Part shown: positions 51,138 to 59,551 of the stretch, piece by piece
Layout of the letters: each line of letters begins with the position of its first letter
How positions within the stretch are numbered: the stretch's first letter is position 1
Assembly (NCBI GenBank): GCA_034142505.1
Contig: JAWZDV010000055.1
Coordinates: 1-64,000, forward strand
Direction: 5' to 3'
DNA from: Hungatella_A sp034142505
GTDB lineage: Bacteria > Bacillota > Clostridia > Lachnospirales > Lachnospiraceae
Length of the DNA: 64,000 bases
Made by a program: the position numbers and the translations under genes
The notes under the pieces: generated by a model
What the model was told of the DNA's origin: nothing
The model's input: the letters and a program-made list of their open reading frames with translations, nothing else
The model's database searches: none

Positions 51138-52083
51138 GGATCATCTCCCGCACGGCCCGAAGCGCGTCGGCGAATTCATCAGGTTTTTCGTACATAGGGT
51201 TATGTCCTGCCCCTGAAATCACGCGAATCGTTTTTAAGGGAGCGTCAATTGTCTCAAAATACGCCTTGCCGAGAGAGGTCGGGGTGATGTTGTCCAGATC
51301 GCCTAGTATGTAATGGACCGGCACGTCATAGTGAGGCGGGGAATCGTTTAAATCAAAAGACAGCATCTGCATAAGGAGCGGTTGATTGACTTTCATAATC
51401 CGCAGAAAGCTGATGATATCCCCCCATCGGAAAGAAGGGCTGTGCCATATCGTTTTGAGCATTTCGCCCATACCGGAACCGGACATTGGGCCGTTGTCGT
51501 AGGCTTCCTGTATTTTCCGCATTTTGGGTATCTGCTTGAGCAATCGTTCCGGGTCGTCTGACGGGTATGCGCCCAATTTTTCCAAAGCCTGTATATGCTT
51601 TTTGTTCCCCGCCTGCTCAGCCATCGACAGTACGTCCCGATACGCGGTCCGTTCGTTCTCCCTCATACTGATTACCTGGCCTACGCCGATATAGGACAGG
51701 ACCTGTCCGGGATGCTTCAGCGTATAGAAACTGCCAAGCACGCTTCCCCACGAATGGCCCAATAAGACAACCTTGTCAGCCTCATATTTCCGCTGTAAAT
51801 AGGAAACTATGCCATGCAGATCATCCAGCATCTGGTCCATGGACTCCGGTATCCCTCTCTTCCCGTTGCGCCGGAGCGTTTTCCCTGCCCCGCGCTGGTC
51901 CCAATGGACATGGGTAAAGCAGTCTCCCCAGGTCTGGTCCAGTTCATACGCAAACAGGGACTCGAAACTGCCGGGGCCGCCGTGAAGATACAGCAGCACC
52001 GGGGCGTCAAGCGCTTTTGGATAATGCAGTAAATAATGCTCAATCCCATTTACGGTAACATACTCTTCCTCATACCGGTTCAT
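51133..52083 (-). CDS. Alpha/beta hydrolase, proline-iminopeptidase-like
   Basis: A 316-residue alpha/beta hydrolase. The oxyanion stretch LYLHGGPGSFES (about 31-42), the nucleophile elbow GHSWGSVLGSF (about 108-118) and the C-terminal His in SGAGHNPMYEKP are seen. HGGPG is characteristic of prolyl iminopeptidases (S33). There is no signal peptide. The start overlaps the nitroreductase stop by 14 bases, so it is the fourth gene in the LytTR operon. Confidence 0.87.
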   Translation of the reverse strand: MNRYEEEYVTVNGIEHYLLHYPKALDAPVLLYLHGGPGSFESLFAYELDQTWGDCFTHVHWDQRGAGKTLRRNGKRGIPESMDQMLDDLHGIVSYLQRKYEADKVVLLGHSWGSVLGSFYTLKHPGQVLSYIGVGQVISMRENERTAYRDVLSMAEQAGNKKHIQALEKLGAYPSDDPERLLKQIPKMRKIQEAYDNGPMSGSGMGEMLKTIWHSPSFRWGDIISFLRIMKVNQPLLMQMLSFDLNDSPPHYDVPVHYILGDLDNITPTSLGKAYFETIDAPLKTIRVISGAGHNPMYEKPDEFADALRAVREMIQ

Positions 52084-52819
52084 CTCTGTCTCCCATCTTA
52101 TATTCTTTTAAATACTCTCCCACCGAGCGTGTCATTTCCCTGGAAAAATCACTGTTGTATTTCCGTCTGCAGAACGCGTCCGCCCATTCCTCAAAGGTCC
52201 GGTTCGGATACTCCTTCCTGAACATGTCCCGAAGCTTCTCTCCGTCCATCTCCCGGTATCCGTTTTCCTGAACAATGTCCTCCAGCCGGCACCGCTCCGG
52301 TTTCTTTCTCTCCTTCTGCTGCTCATTGGGATAGCCGAATACCACCATGGCCGCCGGAAAGACCAATTGGGGTAAATGCAGCAGTTCTCTATGGACCTCG
52401 CACTGCTCCATGATATCACCGATATAACAGGAGCCGATTCCCAGGCTCCCGGCGGCCGTCACAGCATTCTGGGCCGCGATCACCGCGTCCTCTACCGCCA
52501 GCAGAAAATCCCCCGCGCCCGGCTTCCTGGGGCTTAAACCGGCTTCCAGATAGACGTCCTGCCATTTCTTCACATCGGCGCAGAAGATCAGCACCAGCTT
52601 GGCCTTCGCGATGAAGGGCTGGTTGTCACAGGTCTTCGAAAGCGCCTCTTTTAACCCCTGGTCCGTGATATCCAGTATTGTGTAAAGCTGCTGGTTTCCC
52701 GCCGTGGGCGCCGCCATGGCTGCCAGCAGAATCTCTCTCTTCTCCTCCGCGCCAATCTCCCTGTCAAGAAATACCCGCACGGATTTGCGCTCTTTTAAAC
52801 ATCTGATAATGTCGTTCAT
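52070..52819 (-). CDS. Nitroreductase-family FMN protein
   Basis: A protein of about 249 residues. The N-terminal FMN site (RKSVRVFLDREIG, about 12-24; APTAGNQQLYTI, about 36-47) and the central VEDAVIAAQNAVTAAGSLGIGSCYIGD match oxygen-insensitive nitroreductases. Start ATG 52819 has GGGGAA upstream; the in-frame ATG at 52840 lacks one. It likely uses NAD(P)H to reduce quinones or nitro compounds, but its physiological substrate is unknown. Third gene of the LytTR operon. Confidence 0.88.
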   Translation of the reverse strand: MNDIIRCLKERKSVRVFLDREIGAEEKREILLAAMAAPTAGNQQLYTILDITDQGLKEALSKTCDNQPFIAKAKLVLIFCADVKKWQDVYLEAGLSPRKPGAGDFLLAVEDAVIAAQNAVTAAGSLGIGSCYIGDIMEQCEVHRELLHLPQLVFPAAMVVFGYPNEQQKERKKPERCRLEDIVQENGYREMDGEKLRDMFRKEYPNRTFEEWADAFCRRKYNSDFSREMTRSVGEYLKEYKMGDRDEPV

Positions 52820-52846
52820 TCTCAGTTCCCCTTTTCCCATGATCGT

Positions 52847-53539
52847 TTATACATAGATGATCGAAATTCCGGCGAAACTGCATTTCCCAACCAGACGGAG
52901 CACCGGCGAACCATTGGAATCATTCCTGTTCTTCTCCTCAACCTCGCCAAAGGTTGCATTGACCTGGTTATCGACCGTCCATTCCTTCGGCAGAAACAGT
53001 TCCACCCCGCCAAATGACACATCAAAGGCGATGACCGCCTGACCGTCCTGGATCAACGCATTGTCGAAGTACACCTTCAATTCCCCGAAACTGCACTGGA
53101 TATTCGCCCTCTTAAAATCATCGGAATCGATATATTTGATGCCTTCTCCAAAGCTTGTGCTTAAATGGATGCTCTCCCCCGCGACGGTCTCCATGTCAGC
53201 CTTCCCAAACTCGTAATGCTCATGCCAATGTTTTTTCTTCCACGGATCAAACAATATGGAACACCCGATGCTTCCTAACAGCGCCGCTCCCAGCACAGTC
53301 CATGGGGTGAGCGCCGTAATCCCCAGCTGTTTGTCATAGAGGATACAGAGAAACGCAATGGAAAACAGAATTCCCGATGCGCTTCGATACATCACACTCT
53401 TAACCAATGCCGCTGCAAGAAACACCGTGAAAAAAATAGTCCACAGACCGATATCCCCCAAAAACCCCAGCCTGCTTACTACCATGGCGGCCGCCCCCAC
53501 GATAAAGAACAGCCCCCAGAATACTCTCTCTTTTTTCAT
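52847..53539 (-). CDS. LiaF-like membrane protein
   Basis: A 230-residue protein with four N-terminal membrane helices (about 5-105) and a C-terminal soluble domain rich in 'CSFGELKVYFDNALI' and 'VSFGGVELFLPKEWTVDNQV' repeats. This matches the LiaF/DUF2154 cell-wall-stress domain. LiaF inhibits the LiaRS system in Bacillus; here no LiaR or LiaS is present and the neighbour is a LytTR regulator 6 bases upstream, so it may act as a membrane partner that restrains it. Confidence 0.83.
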   Translation of the reverse strand: MKKERVFWGLFFIVGAAAMVVSRLGFLGDIGLWTIFFTVFLAAALVKSVMYRSASGILFSIAFLCILYDKQLGITALTPWTVLGAALLGSIGCSILFDPWKKKHWHEHYEFGKADMETVAGESIHLSTSFGEGIKYIDSDDFKRANIQCSFGELKVYFDNALIQDGQAVIAFDVSFGGVELFLPKEWTVDNQVNATFGEVEEKNRNDSNGSPVLRLVGKCSFAGISIIYV

Positions 53540-53545
53540 CTTCCC

Positions 53546-53998
53546 TTACCTCATTCCCTCCAGCCGCTCTTTTAACGGCTTATAATAATATCTGGACACA
53601 TACACCTGCTTGTGGGTGCCATGCAGCTGCACCAGACAGGTTCCCGAAATGGACCGGGTGAGCGCATACACGAGCCGCAGATTCAGAATCGTGGATTTGG
53701 ACACCCGCATGAAAAACCCCGGCAGCGCTTCCTCCAGCTCATACAGCCGCAGCCGTACCGTAAACATGTCGTCCCGGGTGTGGGCATGGACACTGCTGCC
53801 CTCCGTCTCAAAGAACATGATGGACTCCAATGGCAGATAGTAATCCGACTCGTTCTTGCAAAAGACGAATTTCTGTCTGGCACGGCTCAATTCCTTCAAA
53901 GCCCTGGAAATCTCCTCCACCTCTGCCCCCAGACTGGCGGTCCGGATAATCACTTCCTCTTCGGTTACATTTTCGTCAATCTCAATCCTGATTTTCAT
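53546..53998 (-). CDS. Stand-alone LytTR DNA-binding regulator
   Basis: A 150-residue protein with no receiver domain. The LytTR domain spans about residues 45-148 (CKNESDYYLPLESIMFFETE; FMRVSKSTILNLRLVYALTR; VSRYYYKPLKERL). Residues 1-45 are a short alpha/beta lead. It is first in the operon with a LiaF-like protein, the same logic as LytTR regulatory systems in which a membrane protein holds the regulator inactive. Two direct repeats fitting a LytTR site lie upstream. Confidence 0.9.
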   Translation of the reverse strand: MKIRIEIDENVTEEEVIIRTASLGAEVEEISRALKELSRARQKFVFCKNESDYYLPLESIMFFETEGSSVHAHTRDDMFTVRLRLYELEEALPGFFMRVSKSTILNLRLVYALTRSISGTCLVQLHGTHKQVYVSRYYYKPLKERLEGMR

Positions 53999-54062
53999 CT
54001 CATCCGTTCCCCTTTACTTCATCATCTAACCATATTTCATGGGAAATGTAAACCGGTTTTCA

Positions 54063-54092
54063 GTAAGTGGTAAAAACAGGGCGGTAAGTGGT
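54063..54092 (-). promoter_or_regulatory. LytTR-type direct repeats upstream of the LytTR operon
   Basis: On the minus strand ACCACTTAC occurs twice (54084-54092 and 54063-54071), exactly 21 bp apart, two helical turns, as LytTR dimers prefer. The repeats are 65-95 bp upstream of the LytTR start codon. The first lies within the 3' arm of the preceding gene's terminator. Confidence 0.65.
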
Positions 54093-54120
54093 CGGTTCAA
54101 CACCGCCACCTGCCGCCCTG
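54072..54120 (-). terminator. Terminator of the BtrH-like gene
   Basis: On the minus strand CAGGGCGG pairs with CCGCCCTG, and within them AGGTGG/CCACTT and CGGT/ACCG extend the stem. It ends in TTTTT. It overlaps one of the LytTR repeats, so regulator binding and termination share DNA. Confidence 0.7.
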
Positions 54121-54137
54121 TATATGCAATATGGATC

Positions 54138-55193
54138 TCAAAATGAGAGTAGGAGAAACCCCTGTTTCATAATCTCCGCCACCTGGGCGAATCGGGCAGG
54201 CAGTTCCTCTGTCTGGTCTTCTTCTCCCACCAGATACGTAACCATGATATCTTTGATCCGGGAAATCACGCCCGCCCCCTGGGCAAATACCTGGGCGGCC
54301 TCCGTCATGTTCCTGTCATCGTATTTCTGTCCAAGCATTTGAAGGACTGTGCTGATCTTGTCAAATCCGCCGCCAAACGCCACCTCATCCGGCCTGTCAA
54401 TGCCGCGCAATGCATTGGGAACGGTTGGCACCGTGCCAAAAAACGGGACCATATTTGCAAAAATCTTGTCGTACTCCTCTTTTGACAGTTCTTTTTTCCA
54501 CTCAGGAAGATCCGAGATCATTTTGCAGAAGCCACGATAACCCAGGAAACCAACAGGCGGATTCAAAAAAGATTCCCGTTTTTGACGCAGCGCATCCTTT
54601 GCAATCTCATATGGATTCCTGCTGCTGTTCATCCGCACGGTACAAACCGTATTCGGTTTTGAAAGTCCCGCATAAGAACAATTCCAGGCAAGACGCAGTT
54701 CTTCATAAGAAAGAATCTGCGTGTCGGCCCTTCCGCAGTCATTTATATAGATACACTGCGCCTCCTCATCATACCCCACCATCATGACATAGTGAAAGGG
54801 GATATGATCCTTGTGATACAGCTTCTCATAGTAAGGCAGCTCATACATATCCAAGGCGCCAAGCACACAGGGATAGCCCAGATCAATCTCCGCCTTTGCC
54901 CGCCACAGAGCTTTCTCAAAGGCGCTGTGCTCAAAATGCCTGTACTCAAATCCGACAATCGGGGCAAGAAATTCGTACATCTTTCTGGTCCTTCCATCCC
55001 CCAGCGCAACCATCCTCTTTATCTCCGACTTGTCTGTCTTCCTGTAACAGAAAGACCCAAAGCCGGAAAGGATAAAGAAAAAGCTTGGCGGAAGTGATTC
55101 GTTTGTGCCTTGTAAGTACAAATCCTCAATTCCGTTCCACATACACTCATAGTCATCCACATGATGCTCCATTTGAATCAATTTTTTATTCAT
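54138..55193 (-). CDS. BtrH N-terminal/DUF4872-type protein
   Basis: A 351-residue protein. An early Cys (DYECMWNGIEDLYLQ, about 14-28) lies in a BtrH-like, papain-fold-like N-terminal domain, with the His/Asp region IPFHYVMMVGYDEEAQCIYI (about 131-150). The C-terminal half (about 205-345) resembles DUF4872. BtrH transfers an acyl group from a carrier in butirosin synthesis; stand-alone homologues like this one have no known role. No carrier protein or biosynthetic cluster is nearby. It precedes the LytTR operon, separated by a terminator. Confidence 0.72.
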   Translation of the reverse strand: MNKKLIQMEHHVDDYECMWNGIEDLYLQGTNESLPPSFFFILSGFGSFCYRKTDKSEIKRMVALGDGRTRKMYEFLAPIVGFEYRHFEHSAFEKALWRAKAEIDLGYPCVLGALDMYELPYYEKLYHKDHIPFHYVMMVGYDEEAQCIYINDCGRADTQILSYEELRLAWNCSYAGLSKPNTVCTVRMNSSRNPYEIAKDALRQKRESFLNPPVGFLGYRGFCKMISDLPEWKKELSKEEYDKIFANMVPFFGTVPTVPNALRGIDRPDEVAFGGGFDKISTVLQMLGQKYDDRNMTEAAQVFAQGAGVISRIKDIMVTYLVGEEDQTEELPARFAQVAEIMKQGFLLLSF

Positions 55194-55274
55194 ACTTCAA
55201 CCCCCGTTTCCTATTTTACTCGTTCCGGTTTCAGCATACACCCTCCCACAATGGGAGAGTCAAGGGTTGGAAAT

Positions 55275-55315
55275 ACAAAAAAACAGGATGCACCTCTCCA
55301 TAAGGCACATCCTGT
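55275..55315 (-). terminator. Terminator of tRNA-Leu (copy 1)
   Basis: On the minus strand ACAGGATGTGCC pairs with GGTGCATCCTGT (one offset base) and is followed by seven T. Confidence 0.85.
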
Positions 55316-55334
55316 TCATACGTTCCAATGATAA

Positions 55335-55418
55335 TGCAGAAGAAGGGAGTCGAACCCTCAAGGTATTACTACCACACGGACCTGAACCGTGCGCGTCTGC
55401 CAATTCCGCCACTTCTGC
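55335..55418 (-). tRNA. tRNA-Leu (anticodon CAG), copy 1
   Basis: An 84-nt class II tRNA. The acceptor arms GCAGAAG/CTTCTGC plus discriminator A, the D arm TGGCGGAATTGGCAGACGC and the T loop GGGTTCGACTCCC fit. The anticodon stem CACGG/CCGTG encloses TTCAGGT, so the anticodon is CAG. The long variable arm is GGTA-GTAA-TACC. CCA is not encoded. It differs from the copy at 61136 in just two positions. Confidence 0.95.
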
Positions 55419-55451
55419 ATGCTGTTGTACTATCCAGCAGCAACGTAACTA

Positions 55452-55480
55452 ATTATAGTATAGAAATCCAATTTTGTCAA
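55452..55480 (-). promoter_or_regulatory. Promoter of tRNA-Leu (copy 1)
   Basis: Consensus TTGACA (55475-55480), 17 bp, TATAAT (55452-55457) on the minus strand, about 35 bases before the tRNA. Confidence 0.88.
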
Positions 55481-55567
55481 TTTTTATTTCTATCATTTTC
55501 TATAATTTCTCTAATGTTTTAATTGTTCCGTTTATATCTTCTGTTTAAACATAAGCTGCAAAAGAGT

Positions 55568-58500
55568 TTACTTCCGGCTTCTGCGGATGGCTTCCCCTGC
55601 GGTCCGCAAAAGTTCCTCAATATCCACGGGTTTCGTGAGATGCCCGTTCATGCCGCTTTCAATGGACTTCTTCATATCCTCATCAAAGGCATTGGCCGTC
55701 ATGGCAATAATCGGAACGGTTTTCGCATCCTCCCGGTTCAGCTTCCTTATGGTTTGGGCTGCCTCTAAACCGTCCATCACCGGCATCCGGATATCCATGA
55801 GAATCAGGTCATAGTAACCGGATTCGCTGGCCTGAAAACGTTCCACGCCAACCAGTCCGTTTTCCGCCGTATCCACCAGAAATCCCTGCATTTCAAGAAT
55901 CGCCAGCGCGATCTCCGTGTTCAGCTCATTGTCCTCCACCAAAAGAGCGCGGCAGCCGCTGAAATCAAAGGCTTCCTCTTCCGTCGCCTGCCTGTTTTCC
56001 TCCTGCCGCTCCTTAGCTGTCCTAAAGTCCAGTGTAAAGCCAAAGCTGCTGCCATGGCCCACTTCACTCTCCAGATGAATCTCACCGCCCATCATGCGCA
56101 CAAGGCGGCTGCTGATGGAAAGTCCCAGTCCCGTCCCGCCGTAGGAGACCGCCGTACTGTTCTCGGCCTGCTCAAAGGCATTGAAGATCCGCTCCTGGTT
56201 CTCCTGGCTGATCCCGATACCCGTATCGGCCACGGCAAAGTAAATCTCTGCCCGGTCGGAGTTTTCTCCGCTGTTTTCCCGGATGGTAAGCGTGATCCTG
56301 CCGCCCTCCGGCGTGAACTTCACCGCGTTTCCGAGAAGATTTAAGAGCACCTGCTTCAGACGCATAAAGTCTGCCACCAGCCAGCGGTGTTTCAGCTCTA
56401 CCTCCTGTACATAAGTGATGTTCTTTTCTTCCATCTGCGGCTTTACAAGATCCTCCGTCCCATCGATCAGCTCCTGTAAGCTGCCGCTCTCCGGGGCCAG
56501 TTTCATCTTGCCGCTCTCTATCTTGCTCATATCCAGAATATCATTGATCAGACTCAGCAGATACTTTGAGGACTCCTCTATTTTCGCAAGGCAGTCATCC
56601 ATCCGCTCCGGCCGCTCCTCTTCCCTTCGGGCAATGGCCGTCATGCCGATAATCGCGTTCATCGGCGTACGGATCTCGTGGGACATTCTGGAGAGGAACT
56701 CGCTCTTGGCCCGGCTGGCCAGGTCATAGCGTTCCCGGTTCACATTGGTCTCCACGATTCTGGCAATCTCCTGGAGTTCTCCCAGTTCCGCCGCGCCTAT
56801 GGAACCGGCATCCGGCTTCTCAATCAGCGTCAGAGCCCCCATCAGCTTCCCGCTGTCATACATGGGGATGCAAAAGCCCGAGAATCCATCCCGGATGTGA
56901 AGCAGCCTCCTTTCCCCTTTCTCAAAGCCCTCTCCGGCATCAAAGGGGACAAAACCGGTGGACAGCTTATCCGCGCAGCCTGCCAGTTCTTCCTCGTTGA
57001 AATGATAGATCCGGCTGTCAAAGGGAATCTCCTCCCCCGAATGCCACTGCCGGAACATATTGGAGGTATTAAAATCCAGGCGGATCTCACTCATAAACAC
57101 GGCCTGGGCATCATAAACCTCCCCGATTTTTGCAAACAGAAGGCTGAGAATCGGACCGGCCTTTCCGCCTCTGGCAAACAGGTTGAAGGCTCTGGTGACC
57201 AGATTTAAGGACACTGTGTCCCCGGTACTCGCAATCTCGTTTAAACGTCGTTTGCCACTGTTCTCCGCAGAATACTCCGCCTCCGGGATATCCGTGGCGA
57301 AGGTACAGATACCGGTCCGCCGTTTTTTGCCATATGCCATGACGGTGCAGAGCTTCCCAAGAAGCCGGTCCACCGTCTCTCCCTCCTCATCTACCGGGGC
57401 TGCCGCCGCCGTGACGGAGATCTCGAAGTCGCCGTCCTGGTCAAACTGCGCCAGTAATTTTTCGATTCTATTTAGGAAAACCACAGTCTCACCGCGGTCA
57501 AAACCACACAGCCAGAGGACGATCTCGTCCCCGCCGGTGCGGTAGGATACCGTGCTCTTACCATCCTGGGCAAACTGTCTTTGCAGACTGCTGATTATCC
57601 GCCCTAATTCCTCCAGCACGGCATCGCCAAAGTCAATCCCATACTCCTCGTTAATCTCGCCAAAATGATCCAGATCCAGAAGAACCAGATGGCCCCGTTT
57701 CCCCATCTCCAGTTCCGTACGGATGATTCCACATCCAATCTCCTCCCGGTATAACCCGGTGACCGGGTCAATCCGCGCCGCCTGACTGGCCTGCTGCTCT
57801 TTCAGCTTCTGCTCATTGATATTCCGGAGCACTCCGATTGCCTTGTTCTTACGCCCTGAGTGGTCCAGGATGGTCTTACCGGACAGCTCCATCCACTGCC
57901 ATCCGTCCCGCTCGGTACGGATGCAGAACTGATGCTTGAATTCCGGGTCCAGACTTGTAAAGATCCGCTCCAGCGATAAACGGTCCGCCTCCAAAATCTC
58001 CTGATTTTCCCGGATCAGCTGGGTCAAATGCTCCTCCCGGCTCTCATTCTCCCCGCCGGAGGAGATGTTGTAGACATCCATGGAATCCTCATCTATATTG
58101 TAAGTGAAAATAATATCGGTGCTGCTCTGAAGCGCCAGCCGGTAGCGTTCTTTCTCCTCCAGGGCGGAATTCTCCGCGATCCTCTGGCGTTTATTTAACT
58201 CGTACACAGCCTCGTAGAGATCGTCAATCTCCGCAATATCCGTCTTCTTGTATTCCTGAACCGAATTGTTCCTGACGTTCCGAATCCAGTCCGCCAGGAC
58301 GCTGATCGGCCTTGTCAAATGCCTCATGAGAATGAAGACTGTGATAATACCAAACAACAGGGCGGCGAGAACTGCCGACAATACGTTCTTCATGATGTGA
58401 TGGCCGATTCCGAACAGGGAGTTCTCCTCCTGAACGCCAACAAGGGCCCATCCCTGGTTCTCAAAAGGCGTGTTGGTATTGTAGAGGGCAAATGGGGCGA

Positions 58501-59545
58501 CATCGGCATAGTAAGTTCTGCCTGTTTCGCCGTCTTCCTTCTTCACAATCTTGTGAAGCGTGGAATATTGTGTATCCTTAAGCCGCAGCACAGCCCCAAG
58601 TTCTGCATTTCTCTCCGCCGCATACCCTCTCGTGTAAAAGGGAACCAGGCTGCCGTTTTCATCATATTCGGCCAGAAGGTAGCCGCTCTCATCTCCCTGG
58701 TTTAACTCCTCCCTGGGAATCATCGTATCCAGGGCATCGGCAGACAGCTCCACCCCCAGAACCCCGTAGACCTCTCCATCACCGGACAGCAGCGGCATGG
58801 AATAAGAAATCATGCGGTAGCTGTCATGAACGCTATTGTCCTCCAGGCAGAAGAGTTTTCCCCAGTAGGCCAGATTCTCAGGCTTTGCCCCCGGATTCTC
58901 CACGGCCGCCCGGTATGGCTTGTAGAAAAAATCATCTGCCGCCAGACTGCCCTCTTTCTCAAACCGGAATTTCTTCGTCCAGATGGTATCAAACGGAATA
59001 TTCAATTCATGGGAAAATGCATAATCTCCCCTCGCCATCAGCAGATCCGAATAATCCTGCGGGTTGGCATAGGAATCCGAATCCCGGAAATAAAACCCGC
59101 TGCACTTATAGCCTCCGTCCTGCTCATCCTGAAGTCCGTCCGCCAGCACCAGATAGGCGCCGTTTACCCCGTTCCTCCTGAGCATGGTAATCATAGGGGA
59201 CAGCATCTCCTGCATAAATTCCTGTTTTGCCCCCTCATTCTCAAGAAACGCCTCTGTCTCCAGCCCCCGCTCCGTTAAAATCCGTTCCAGCAGGTCGCCG
59301 GCGGTCTGGCTTTCACCACTGATATCCGACCAGCGGTGAACCATATTATTCTCAAGAATTAAGTTTCTATTTTTTACAATCTGCTCCATGATCCCCACGG
59401 AATAGTCGTTTAAATAGCCGGTCATGCCGCTGAGCACAAGCGTGCCGTAAGAGATCGCGGCCTGCACAATCATCACGGCCGCCAATGGAAACAGAAACAT
59501 TTTCAGTATCGTCTTTTTCTTCAACATACGCCCACTTACTTCCAT
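55568..59545 (-). CDS. Hybrid sensor: dCache-HAMP-PAS-GGDEF-GAF-histidine kinase-receiver
   Basis: A 1325-residue membrane sensor. TM1 is about 14-38 and TM2 about 385-405, with an extracellular dCache-like domain between them. A HAMP-like linker, PAS (about 465-590), GGDEF-type domain (LDLDHFGEINEEYG; YRTGGDEIVLW), GAF-like domain, HisKA (FLSRMSHEIRTPMNAIIGM), HATPase (NLLGNAVKF; GGTGLGLSISSRLV) and receiver (LLVEDNELN; phospho-Asp in ILMDIRMPVMDG) follow. The GGDEF signature is GGDEI, so cyclase activity is uncertain. An alternative ATG lies at 59527. It starts 6 bases after a binding-protein gene, suggesting coupled sensing. No separate output regulator is seen. Confidence 0.9.
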   Translation of the reverse strand: MEVSGRMLKKKTILKMFLFPLAAVMIVQAAISYGTLVLSGMTGYLNDYSVGIMEQIVKNRNLILENNMVHRWSDISGESQTAGDLLERILTERGLETEAFLENEGAKQEFMQEMLSPMITMLRRNGVNGAYLVLADGLQDEQDGGYKCSGFYFRDSDSYANPQDYSDLLMARGDYAFSHELNIPFDTIWTKKFRFEKEGSLAADDFFYKPYRAAVENPGAKPENLAYWGKLFCLEDNSVHDSYRMISYSMPLLSGDGEVYGVLGVELSADALDTMIPREELNQGDESGYLLAEYDENGSLVPFYTRGYAAERNAELGAVLRLKDTQYSTLHKIVKKEDGETGRTYYADVAPFALYNTNTPFENQGWALVGVQEENSLFGIGHHIMKNVLSAVLAALLFGIITVFILMRHLTRPISVLADWIRNVRNNSVQEYKKTDIAEIDDLYEAVYELNKRQRIAENSALEEKERYRLALQSSTDIIFTYNIDEDSMDVYNISSGGENESREEHLTQLIRENQEILEADRLSLERIFTSLDPEFKHQFCIRTERDGWQWMELSGKTILDHSGRKNKAIGVLRNINEQKLKEQQASQAARIDPVTGLYREEIGCGIIRTELEMGKRGHLVLLDLDHFGEINEEYGIDFGDAVLEELGRIISSLQRQFAQDGKSTVSYRTGGDEIVLWLCGFDRGETVVFLNRIEKLLAQFDQDGDFEISVTAAAAPVDEEGETVDRLLGKLCTVMAYGKKRRTGICTFATDIPEAEYSAENSGKRRLNEIASTGDTVSLNLVTRAFNLFARGGKAGPILSLLFAKIGEVYDAQAVFMSEIRLDFNTSNMFRQWHSGEEIPFDSRIYHFNEEELAGCADKLSTGFVPFDAGEGFEKGERRLLHIRDGFSGFCIPMYDSGKLMGALTLIEKPDAGSIGAAELGELQEIARIVETNVNRERYDLASRAKSEFLSRMSHEIRTPMNAIIGMTAIARREEERPERMDDCLAKIEESSKYLLSLINDILDMSKIESGKMKLAPESGSLQELIDGTEDLVKPQMEEKNITYVQEVELKHRWLVADFMRLKQVLLNLLGNAVKFTPEGGRITLTIRENSGENSDRAEIYFAVADTGIGISQENQERIFNAFEQAENSTAVSYGGTGLGLSISSRLVRMMGGEIHLESEVGHGSSFGFTLDFRTAKERQEENRQATEEEAFDFSGCRALLVEDNELNTEIALAILEMQGFLVDTAENGLVGVERFQASESGYYDLILMDIRMPVMDGLEAAQTIRKLNREDAKTVPIIAMTANAFDEDMKKSIESGMNGHLTKPVDIEELLRTAGEAIRRSRK

Positions 59546-59551
59546 GCAGGA

